Source: Thiocapsa sp. UBA6158 (GTDB lineage: Bacteria > Pseudomonadota > Gammaproteobacteria > Chromatiales > Chromatiaceae). Taken from it: a stretch of DNA of 15,735 nucleotides. A model generated the notes under the pieces. The model searched no databases. It saw only the letters and a list, made by a program, of their open reading frames with translations, and had not been told where the DNA came from. The stretch is from assembly GCF_002423035.1 (NCBI RefSeq), contig NZ_DIUM01000127.1, positions 1-15,735 on the forward strand, in the 5' to 3' direction. Both the position numbers and the translations under genes were made by a program. Of this stretch, positions 6,268 through 13,100 are shown piece by piece (position 1 is the stretch's first letter; each line of letters opens with the position of its first letter).

Positions 6268-7701
6268 CTAGACCGCCTCGGCCAGCGCCACCGTCTCCGA
6301 TTCAGTCTCAGCCGCAGCAGTTGTGTCGCCGTGCCCGCGCGTATCCTCGTACCCCATCAGAAGCTCCCGAGCCAAGCCCTCCTCGTCGATTCGAGCTCCT
6401 AGATAGGCCGCGATCGAACGCATGTCGGTCTCGCCGCTGCCGAGACAACTCGTCCCGCCCGGTGACGGGGTCATGTTGAAGATAAGACCGGCGTCGTTGG
6501 CGATCTTGGCCTCGCCCATGCGCAGCTTGCCGGACACTTTGTCGATCAACTGGGGCCGCAACCCACCGAAGCGCTCGGCATAGCTGATGTCGGCGGCCTT
6601 GATGGAGGGGACGATCTTGCGGATCTCGCGCACGAAGAAATGGCGATTCAGGCCCGGTACCTCGTAGAGTAGGTTGCGCAGAATGTAGTGGCGGATGTCG
6701 CGCTCCTTGAGCATGGCCCAGAAGGCTGCGGCAACCCGTCGATCGAACCTCAGGACCTTGAAGAACTCGGGGATGCTCTCGCGGTTGTAACGCTCGAGCA
6801 TCGGCAGCATGAATGCGGTCGGCCCGAAGCGGGTCTTGCCGCTTTCCTTGATGTCATGGTCGCCGTGGACCGCGGCAAACGGCAGACTCGGGTTCTGGAC
6901 GGTGTAGACCTTGCCGTTGAGCGCCTCGGGGGCGAAATAGAAGGAGCCGGCGACCGGCATGCAGGAGTATTCCAAGCCCAGCCCCATCTCCTGCGCCATC
7001 AAGAGCGAGTGTCCGCCTGCGCAGACCACGAGGGCCCGCGCCTTCAACATGCCCCGGTTGGTCTCCAAGACGTAATCCTGGCCGTCGCGGCGGATCTTAT
7101 CGACCTTGGTCGAGAACAACTGGGTGATCTGCTTGGAGGTTTGCCGATCCATCCGCACGCAATCGACCGAGAAGGATTGGGCCAGGGCCTGGAAGTCGAC
7201 GGCACAATAGTCGTCCGGTGTGCCGGTGGCGACGATCTCCTCCTTGCGCCAGGTGCCGTCCACGAGTGCGACGTTGGGCTCGATGTCTGCGATCTCCTTG
7301 CGCTCGAGCAGCTCCATCCGCGGATAGAGACCCTTGAAGCGCTCGTAGCGGTCGCGGATGTAGCGACATTCGGTCTCGCCCACGCCCAGCACCATCTTGG
7401 GCATCCGGTGGATGATGCGGTCGCGATCGCGCGGTGCGAGCTTGGTGGCGTAGTTGATGACCATGTAGGCTGTGCGCTTGATGGCGCGCGCCTTCTCCAG
7501 GGTGTAGTTGGTCTCGATGTCGCCGCAGTGAATGGTTTGACTGTTGTTGTGTGCGTGTGAGTTGACCGTGGCGATACTGTCGTATTTTTCGACCAGGCAG
7601 AGTCGGTTCAGGTCGGTGAATTTCGCCAGCTGATAGAGGAGTGCAGTACCGGTGACGCCGGCACCGATGATGAGGACGTCGTAGTGAGTCGAAGCAGTCA
7701 T
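6268..7701 (-). CDS. mqo: Malate:quinone oxidoreductase (FAD-dependent)
   Basis: The protein has 477 residues. It begins with a Rossmann FAD-binding motif (DVLIIGAGVTGTALLYQL, with GAGVTG at 13-18) and an acidic residue for the FAD ribose (E38). The segment NSQTIHCGDIETNYTLEKA (53-71) is characteristic of the Helicobacter/Campylobacter-like Mqo branch. A C-terminal GGTSCLGSGETD segment completes the FAD site. Family role: membrane-peripheral oxidation of malate to oxaloacetate with electron transfer to quinone. Another 2-hydroxyacid as substrate cannot be excluded. The start at 7701 (MTASTHYDV) gives the normal distance to the FAD motif. An in-frame ATG at 7818 adds 39 unrelated residues across a stem-loop. 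The Ala/Glu-rich C-terminal tail (TTAAAETESETVALAEAV) is partly duplicated downstream. Confidence 0.82.
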   Translation of the reverse strand: MTASTHYDVLIIGAGVTGTALLYQLAKFTDLNRLCLVEKYDSIATVNSHAHNNSQTIHCGDIETNYTLEKARAIKRTAYMVINYATKLAPRDRDRIIHRMPKMVLGVGETECRYIRDRYERFKGLYPRMELLERKEIADIEPNVALVDGTWRKEEIVATGTPDDYCAVDFQALAQSFSVDCVRMDRQTSKQITQLFSTKVDKIRRDGQDYVLETNRGMLKARALVVCAGGHSLLMAQEMGLGLEYSCMPVAGSFYFAPEALNGKVYTVQNPSLPFAAVHGDHDIKESGKTRFGPTAFMLPMLERYNRESIPEFFKVLRFDRRVAAAFWAMLKERDIRHYILRNLLYEVPGLNRHFFVREIRKIVPSIKAADISYAERFGGLRPQLIDKVSGKLRMGEAKIANDAGLIFNMTPSPGGTSCLGSGETDMRSIAAYLGARIDEEGLARELLMGYEDTRGHGDTTAAAETESETVALAEAV

Positions 7702-7750
7702 GGTCTTGTGGTCCTGACAAGCAGCCGTGCAGCCGAGCGCTCGGGTCAAA

Positions 7751-7777
7751 CGTCCGGAGGTCTTCCGGACGATTTTT
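7751..7777 (+). terminator. Stem-loop plus T-tract in the mqo upstream region
   Basis: CGTCCGGA (7751-7758) and TCCGGACG (7764-7771) form a perfect 8-bp stem with a GGTCT loop, followed on the plus strand by ATTTTT. This has the form of an intrinsic terminator, yet the only gene to its left (mqo) runs the other way. On the minus strand the hairpin would lie about 50 bases upstream of the mqo start. It may end an antisense transcript or act as an mqo leader structure or operator. The remainder of the 351-bp mqo-ligase gap shows only AT-rich patches. Confidence 0.45.
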
Positions 7778-7992
7778 GTGCAGCGCAACAATGCCGTCAC
7801 GTTAGCCCATGTCGGCACAGGAAAGAATGCCGCGGGACGGATTTAATGTATTGAGTAAAACAATCGGGTTTTGGGAAGGCCCCTGCGGACAAGTCTCCAG
7901 GGCATCGAGGTTTAGAGCCTGTGGGGTCGGTCGGCAGGCACGACGCCGTATCGCTTCCATGGCGGAATCGGATCCAAATCGTGTAATTTATT

Positions 7993-8020
7993 TTGTGTTG
8001 CTCCGCAGTTGAGCTACAGT
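7993..8020 (+). promoter_or_regulatory. Possible sigma-70 promoter for the DNA ligase gene
   Basis: TTGTGT (7993-7998), a 16-bp spacer and TACAGT (8015-8020) lie in an AT-rich patch 33 bp before the ligase ATG. Each hexamer has two mismatches to the consensus. This is a weak call. Confidence 0.3.
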
Positions 8021-8052
8021 GTCGTCATCACGAAATAAACTAATAGTGTTCG

Positions 8053-8973
8053 ATGTCGCACTGGCCCAGTCTTCGTCTCGGCCTCTCGCTGCTTCTTCTC
8101 GCCATGCTGCGCGGTCATGCCGGTGCAACGACCCAGGGCACGGTCGCGGGGGATGTGTCGTCGACCTCGCTGGCAAGGGCGAGCGAGTCGTCGAGAATGC
8201 CGGTGCCCGGTCTGGCACTGGGAGAGGTGTATCGTCCCGGCGTCGATCTCGACCATTACCTGGTCAGCGAGAAGCTCGACGGGGTGCGCGGTTACTGGAA
8301 CGGCCGCCGTCTCATCACGCGCGGCGGAATGCCTATCTCGGCGCCCGCCTGGTTTACGAGCGATTTTCCCGCGGTTGCACTCGACGGGGAGCTCTGGATG
8401 GGTCGCGGCACCTTTGCCTTCCTGTCCGGCACGGTACGACGCTCCGAGCCGGATGAAGACGCCTGGCGTCGTGTCCGCTACAGGGTGTTCGATCTACCGG
8501 ACCATCCGGGCGATTTCGAGACACGCCTGAGCGTGTTGCGCGGTCTCCTCGCGACCTCGCCGAGTCCTTTTCTCGATCTGGTCGAGCAAACCCGCGTTGC
8601 GGATCATGACGCCTTGATGGTCGCGTTGGAGCAGGTGGTCGCTGCGGGCGGCGAGGGCTTGATGCTGCATCGACGCGATTCGCTCTACCGCATCGGACGC
8701 TCCGCCGATCTCCTCAAGGTCAAACCCTACCTGGAAGCCGACGCCCGGGTGATTGCCCATCTCCCGGGCCGAGGGCGACACGAAGGCCGATTGGGTGCGC
8801 TGGTGGTCGAGGAGGCGGACGGTACGCGATTTCGCCTCGGCACCGGTTTCAGCGATGTCGAGCGAGACGATCCGCCTCCCGTGGGCAGTGTCGTCAACTT
8901 CAAGTATCACGGGCGCACGGTCAACGGTCTGCCACGCTTTGCGAGTTTCATGCGGCAGGTCGAAACCCCGTAG
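8053..8973 (+). CDS. ligE: Exported ATP-dependent DNA ligase (Lig E type)
   Basis: This 306-residue enzyme belongs to the nucleotidyltransferase superfamily and seals DNA nicks using ATP. The ligase motifs appear in order: motif I EKLDG (73-77, K74 the adenylated lysine), motif III LDGELW (110-115), IIIa YRVFDLP (143-149), IV GEGLMLH (200-206) and V LLKVKPY (220-226). A short OB-fold domain follows (FRLGTGFSD, 260-268). There are no additional DNA-binding domains, as expected for Lig E. The N-terminus SLRLGLSLLLLAMLRGHAGA reads as a Sec signal peptide, probably cleaved near residue 25, placing the enzyme in the periplasm. Family knowledge: Lig E proteins carry such leaders and are discussed in connection with uptake of extracellular DNA. 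It appears monocistronic and converges on the efflux operon. Confidence 0.9.
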   Translation: MSHWPSLRLGLSLLLLAMLRGHAGATTQGTVAGDVSSTSLARASESSRMPVPGLALGEVYRPGVDLDHYLVSEKLDGVRGYWNGRRLITRGGMPISAPAWFTSDFPAVALDGELWMGRGTFAFLSGTVRRSEPDEDAWRRVRYRVFDLPDHPGDFETRLSVLRGLLATSPSPFLDLVEQTRVADHDALMVALEQVVAAGGEGLMLHRRDSLYRIGRSADLLKVKPYLEADARVIAHLPGRGRHEGRLGALVVEEADGTRFRLGTGFSDVERDDPPPVGSVVNFKYHGRTVNGLPRFASFMRQVETP

Positions 8974-9003
8974 TTTGCCGGTACACATCGCCAAGAGAGG
9001 GCT

Positions 9004-9014
9004 GACGCGGTTTA
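9004..9014 (+). repeat. Half copy of the inverted-ended element
   Basis: GACGCGGTTTA matches 11 bases of the right arm of copies 1 and 2. It lies 31 bp beyond the ligase stop codon. No matching left arm is visible within about 100 bp on either side, so it is a solitary or decayed end. Confidence 0.4.
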
Positions 9015-9070
9015 AGGTGATTTCCGGGAATCATCATCCCAACTGCGCATGCCCGAACGAACTGAAAGGG

Positions 9071-9100
9071 CTGTCGGTGCGAATTTGTTCGCACACACGC
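9071..9100 (+). repeat. REP-like hairpin, copy 1
   Basis: GTGCGAA-TTTG-TTCGCAC (9077-9094) is a perfect 7-bp stem with a 4-base loop. With its flanks it matches the reverse complement of the hairpin at 9141-9168. The two make an inverted pair between the convergent ligase gene and efflux operon, where they could serve as a bidirectional transcript end. Confidence 0.6.
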
Positions 9101-9140
9101 AGGATTCACCCGCGAGGTGTCCGGCGACGCCGCCGCCCCG

Positions 9141-9168
9141 CCTGTGCGAATAAATTCGCATCTACAGG
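9141..9168 (-). repeat. REP-like hairpin, copy 2 (overlaps the DUF3240 stop)
   Basis: TGCGAA-TAAA-TTCGCA (9145-9160) lies within an outer pairing CCTGT/ACAGG (9141-9145 and 9164-9168). The minus-strand reading CCTGTAGATGCGAATTTATT resembles hairpin copy 1. The stop codon TAG of the DUF3240 gene (9162-9164) and part of its final leucine codon lie inside the outer arm. Confidence 0.6.
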
Positions 9169-9497
9169 CCGGTCTTTCCTTTCCCGGACATTGGGTCACC
9201 CAATCGGCCCTGCGCGGCGGCGCGCACCAGCCAGTAGTGGATACCGCTGCCCCCGAAATCCTCGGCCAATCCCGCGAGCACCGCTCGAGCGGTCTCCTCC
9301 GGGAGCAGCAGCATGAACATCACACGGCGACTGCGCCCGGCGACCTGCTCGGCGGTGGTCATGGAGCGCTCCGACGAGCCGTGTCCTGCGACCGCGCTGC
9401 TGGTGAAGCCGGGGATATCCTCGCGCTCCAAAAGCCACTCGACGAGTGCGTCCTCGGCCTGTAGAGGGACAATCAGATGAAGCAGCTGGTGCGGCAT
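9162..9497 (-). CDS. DUF3240 family protein (PII-like)
   Basis: This 111-residue cytoplasmic protein has no signal peptide. Its sequence resembles the DUF3240 family: an N-terminal strand-helix HQLLHLIVPLQAEDALVEWL, a central loop GHGSSERSMTTAEQVAGRSR, a strand VMFMLLLPEE and IHYWLVRAAAQGRL near the C-terminus. The pattern suggests a ferredoxin-like fold related to PII-type proteins. Family members are often found beside CusA/CzcA efflux genes, as here. A metal-sensing or pump-modulating role is inference. AGGAG lies 7 bases before the start. It is the last gene of the efflux operon, 48 bp after the preceding gene, and its stop codon lies in a REP-like hairpin. Confidence 0.72.
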   Translation of the reverse strand: MPHQLLHLIVPLQAEDALVEWLLEREDIPGFTSSAVAGHGSSERSMTTAEQVAGRSRRVMFMLLLPEETARAVLAGLAEDFGGSGIHYWLVRAAAQGRLGDPMSGKGKTGL

Positions 9498-9545
9498 GTA
9501 GGTCTCCTGTCAGGCGTGAAATCGCATCGATTCACCTGACGAGGT

Positions 9546-9944
9546 TCAGTGTTCGGCCGTGGGCTGACCGACACGGTGCACCACCTCGATTGCCGCGGTC
9601 CCGCTCGGGACGTCCGGTACCAGCGTGCTGAAGCTCGCCTTCTGCGGATTGGCCCGTGTCGGTGAATAATGGACCATAAAGGTGTCTTTCCGCGCGAGCA
9701 CCGAGCCGGTGTCGTCGAGCAGCCGGATCTCCACATGGCCGAGCATGCGCCCGGTATGCGGCTGGCGTTTTGCGACCCAGCCCTTCACCTCGAGTCCTTC
9801 AGGCGAGACGTCGTAGGTGACCTCGGTCGGGATCACCGATGTCGTGTCGTCGATGAGCAGCTTCAGATCGTCCGCATGGGCCGGGATGACCGCGGTGGTC
9901 ATCAGGAACAGTGCCGAAAATGTATGCAAGGTTGATTTCAACAT
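9546..9944 (-). CDS. Small secreted protein of the efflux operon
   Basis: This 132-residue product has a clear Sec signal peptide (STLHTFSALFLMTTAVIPAHA, cleavage near AHA/DD at 24-25), so a periplasmic location is expected. The mature part alternates hydrophobic and polar residues (LEVKGWVAKRQ, GHVEIRLLDDTGSVLARKD, GTAAIEVVHRV), suggesting a beta-sandwich. No cysteines are present. Histidines at 63, 70, 92, 123 and 132 and methionines at 67 and 90 could bind metal, but no known metal motif is visible. The family is not recognised. GGAGG lies 9 bases before the ATG. It sits 57 bp after the RND pump gene and before the DUF3240 gene, so co-transcription and a role as a periplasmic accessory of the pump are inferred. 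Confidence 0.75.
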   Translation of the reverse strand: MLKSTLHTFSALFLMTTAVIPAHADDLKLLIDDTTSVIPTEVTYDVSPEGLEVKGWVAKRQPHTGRMLGHVEIRLLDDTGSVLARKDTFMVHYSPTRANPQKASFSTLVPDVPSGTAAIEVVHRVGQPTAEH

Positions 9945-10001
9945 GGTCGTTGTCCTCCGTCAGGTGATGAGTCCCTGTTCTCGGGTGTTGTCCTCGATCG
10001 T

Positions 10002-13000
10002 TTAGACCCGTTCCGCACCGAAACGTCGGTAGAGGATCGGCAACAGGATGAGTGTGAGCAGGGTGGCCGAGACCAACCCGCCGATGACGACGATCGCCAG
10101 CGGGCGCTGGATCTCGGATCCGGGGCCGGTCGCGAAGAGCAGCGGCACCAGGCCGAAGGCCGCGATGCTTGCGGTCATGAGCACCGGGCGCAGGCGTCGT
10201 CTGGCCCCTTCGACAACCACTTCCTGAATGGGTCGACCGAGCGCGCGCAGCTGGTTGAAATAGGTGACCATCACCACGCCGTTCAGCACGGCGATGCCGA
10301 GCAGGGCGATGAAACCGACCGAGGCAGGCACCGAGAGATACTCGCCGGTGAGGGCCAGCGCGAAGACGCCGCCGATCATGGCGAAGGGCACGTTCGACAG
10401 CACCAGGGCGGCCTGCTTCACCGAGCCGAAGGTCGAGAAGAGCACCAGGAAGATCAGCACCAGCGCCACCGGCACCACCAGGGCCAGACGGGCCGCGGCG
10501 CGCTGCTGGTTCTCGAACTCACCGCCCCATTCCAGCCGATAGCCGGGCGGCAGCTCGACCTGTTCGGCGACTGCCGCACGCGCCTCGGCGACGAATCCCA
10601 CCAGGTCGCGGCCGTCGACGTTGGCGATGGCCACGGCCATGCGACTGCCGCGCTCGCGCGAGATGGCGACCGGTCCCTCGGTGCGCTCGATCCGCACCAG
10701 GTTGTTGAGCGGGACGGCACGTCCGTCGGGCAAGGAGACCTGGAGCCCGGCGAAGCGCGCGGGCGATTCGCGCAGCGCCTCGGGACCGCGCACCAGGAGT
10801 GGGCGACGCTTGCCCTCGACATCCAAGGTCCCGACCGTCAGCCCCTCGACTTGGGCGCGAAGCAGATCGGCCAAGGCGTCCGCGTCCACCCCAAGTCGCC
10901 CGGCCTCCAAACGGTCCACCACCAGATTCAGGTATTGGGCGCCTTCGTTGCGCGGGGTGTAGACATCCTGCGAGCCGGCGATGCCTTCCAGCACGCCGAC
11001 GATCCGCTCGGCGATGCCGTTGAGCGCGTCCGAGTCGGGGCCGAAGATCTTGACCGCGAGATCGCCGCGCACCCCGGTCAACATCTCGGAGACGCGCATC
11101 TCGATCGGTTGCGTAAAGGCGTAGTCCAGGCCGGGGAAGCGGTCCAGTACCGTGCGGATGGCGTCCATCAGCTCGTCCTTGGTCGTGAAGCGCCAGGTCT
11201 CATGCGGCTTGAGCACCAGGAAGCTGTCGGTCTGATTCAGCCCCATGGGGTCGAGACCCAGCTCGTCCGAGCCGGTGCGGGCGATGATGGATTCGACCTC
11301 GGGCACCTCGGCAAGGATGGCCGCCTGGACGCGTTGGTCGATGGCGATGGACTCGGCCAGGTTGATCGAGGGCAGCTTCTCCAACTGGACGATCAGATCG
11401 CCCTCGTCCATGGTCGGCATAAAGGACTTGCCGACCTGGCTGTAGAGTGCGCCCGCGGCGATCAACAGGGCCAGCGCCCCGCTCAACAGAACCCACTGAT
11501 GGCGCAGGCTCCAGTCGAGCACCGGGACATAGATCCGGGTGAGGATACGTACCAGCCAGGGTTCGGCGTGCTCGGCCTCGCCCCCGTTTCCACCGGCCCC
11601 CGCGCCCTTGCCCAACAGATACGAGGCCAGCACCGGGATGACCGTGAGCGAGAGCAGCAGCGAGCTGGCGAGCGCGAACACGATGGTCAGTGCCACCGGC
11701 ATGAAGAGCTTGCCCTCCAGACCCTGCAGCGTCAGCAAGGGCAGGAAGACGATGATGATGACCAGAATCCCGGATGAAACCGGCAGCGCCACCTCGCGGG
11801 TAGCACGATAGAGGATGTGCAGACGCGGCAGGCGTCCGCCCGCACTGCCCCGATTGAGATGCGTGACCAGGTTTTCGACCACCACGACGGCCGCGTCCAC
11901 CAACATGCCGATGGCGATGGTCAGTCCACCCAGCGACATCAGATTGGCCGACAGCCCGAACTGACGCATCAGGATGAAGGTCGCCAAGGCCGACAGCGGC
12001 AGGATCAAGGCGACCGTCAGGGCCGCGCGCAGATCGCCCAGGAAGAGCACCAGCAGGATCAGGACCAGAACCGTCGCCTCGATCAACGCCTTGGTGACCG
12101 TGTGGATCGCCTTGTCGACCAGGACGCCGCGATCGTAGAAGACGTCGATGCTCACCCCGTCGGGCAGCGCAGGAGCCAACTCGTCCAGCTTGGCATGGAT
12201 GCCGCGAACGACCTCCCGCGCATTGGCGCCGCGCAGGGCCAGCACCAGGCCCTCGACGGCCTCCCCGGCACCGTTGCGCGTGACCGCGCCGTAGCGGGTC
12301 AGGGCGCCGAAACGCACCTCGGCGACATCGGCGACCCGCACCGGTTGGCGGGCATCGCCCCCGACCACGATGGCGCCGAGATCCTCCAGCGTCTTGATCG
12401 CCCCTTGGCTGCGAACGAGCAGCACCTCCTCGCCCGCGCTCAGGCGTCCGGCGCCGTCGTTGCGGTTGTTCGCCGTGATCGCGGTGGTCAGATCCGCCAG
12501 CCGGATCCCCCGAGCCGCCAAGCGTGCATTGTCCGGCACCACCTCGAAGCTGGTAACTAGGCCGCCGAGCGCATTGACATCGGCCACGCCGGGCACGGCG
12601 CGCAGGGCCGGGCGGATGGTCCAGTCGAGCAGATCGCGACGCGCCTCCAGGGTGAGATCGCCGCCCTCGATGCTGAACATGAACATCTCCCCGAGCGGCG
12701 TGGTCATGGGCGCGAGCCCGCCTTCCACGCCGTCGGGCAGATCGCCCCAGATGGCGCCGAGCCGCTCGGCGACCTGCTGGCGCGCCCAAAAGATATCCGT
12801 GCCCTCGGCAAAATCCAGGGTGATGTCGGTCAGGGCATACTTGGCGATGGAGCGCAGCATCGTCTGGCTCGGGATGCCGAGCATCTCCAGCTCGATCCGA
12901 TTGGTGATGCGCGTCTCCACCTCCTCGGGCGTCATTCCGGGCGCCTTCACGATGATCTTCACCTGGGTGGTCGAGACATCGGGAAAGGCATCGATCGGGG

Positions 13001-13100
13001 TGGCCTTGAACGCCATCCAGCCGCCGCCGATGAGCGCCAGCATGGCCAGCAGCATCAAAAGCCGCTGGGTCAGCGCAAACTGGATCAGACGGGCGAGCAT
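10002..13100 (-). CDS. Heavy-metal RND efflux permease (CusA/CzcA family)
   Basis: This 1032-residue inner-membrane pump exports metal cations by proton antiport. It has the RND layout: TM1 (about 12-30), a large periplasmic loop, TM2-TM6 (about 338-500), a second loop and a final TM cluster from about 865. TM4 carries the proton-relay residues in GMLVDAAVVVVEN (D402, E409). Just before them it reads LTIAIG, resembling CusA-like pumps rather than the DFG signature of divalent-cation CzcA. The second loop reads MRVSEMLTGVRGDLAVKIFG, more like CzcA. The three CusA copper-site methionines do not appear at the corresponding places by eye. Substrate is therefore undetermined. Its ATG overlaps the stop of the membrane-fusion gene by one base (TAATG), implying coupled translation. 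Confidence 0.93.
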   Translation of the reverse strand: MLARLIQFALTQRLLMLLAMLALIGGGWMAFKATPIDAFPDVSTTQVKIIVKAPGMTPEEVETRITNRIELEMLGIPSQTMLRSIAKYALTDITLDFAEGTDIFWARQQVAERLGAIWGDLPDGVEGGLAPMTTPLGEMFMFSIEGGDLTLEARRDLLDWTIRPALRAVPGVADVNALGGLVTSFEVVPDNARLAARGIRLADLTTAITANNRNDGAGRLSAGEEVLLVRSQGAIKTLEDLGAIVVGGDARQPVRVADVAEVRFGALTRYGAVTRNGAGEAVEGLVLALRGANAREVVRGIHAKLDELAPALPDGVSIDVFYDRGVLVDKAIHTVTKALIEATVLVLILLVLFLGDLRAALTVALILPLSALATFILMRQFGLSANLMSLGGLTIAIGMLVDAAVVVVENLVTHLNRGSAGGRLPRLHILYRATREVALPVSSGILVIIIVFLPLLTLQGLEGKLFMPVALTIVFALASSLLLSLTVIPVLASYLLGKGAGAGGNGGEAEHAEPWLVRILTRIYVPVLDWSLRHQWVLLSGALALLIAAGALYSQVGKSFMPTMDEGDLIVQLEKLPSINLAESIAIDQRVQAAILAEVPEVESIIARTGSDELGLDPMGLNQTDSFLVLKPHETWRFTTKDELMDAIRTVLDRFPGLDYAFTQPIEMRVSEMLTGVRGDLAVKIFGPDSDALNGIAERIVGVLEGIAGSQDVYTPRNEGAQYLNLVVDRLEAGRLGVDADALADLLRAQVEGLTVGTLDVEGKRRPLLVRGPEALRESPARFAGLQVSLPDGRAVPLNNLVRIERTEGPVAISRERGSRMAVAIANVDGRDLVGFVAEARAAVAEQVELPPGYRLEWGGEFENQQRAAARLALVVPVALVLIFLVLFSTFGSVKQAALVLSNVPFAMIGGVFALALTGEYLSVPASVGFIALLGIAVLNGVVMVTYFNQLRALGRPIQEVVVEGARRRLRPVLMTASIAAFGLVPLLFATGPGSEIQRPLAIVVIGGLVSATLLTLILLPILYRRFGAERV

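Noticed and set aside
7702..7818. Longer mqo start at 7818
   Set aside because: It would add 39 residues without family similarity and place the hairpin at 7751-7771 inside the coding region. The start at 7701 fits the FAD motif position.
7809..8012. 67-codon plus-strand frame in the mqo-ligase gap
   Set aside because: It has no ribosome-binding site, no domain and no signal peptide, and it runs through the AT-rich ligase upstream region.
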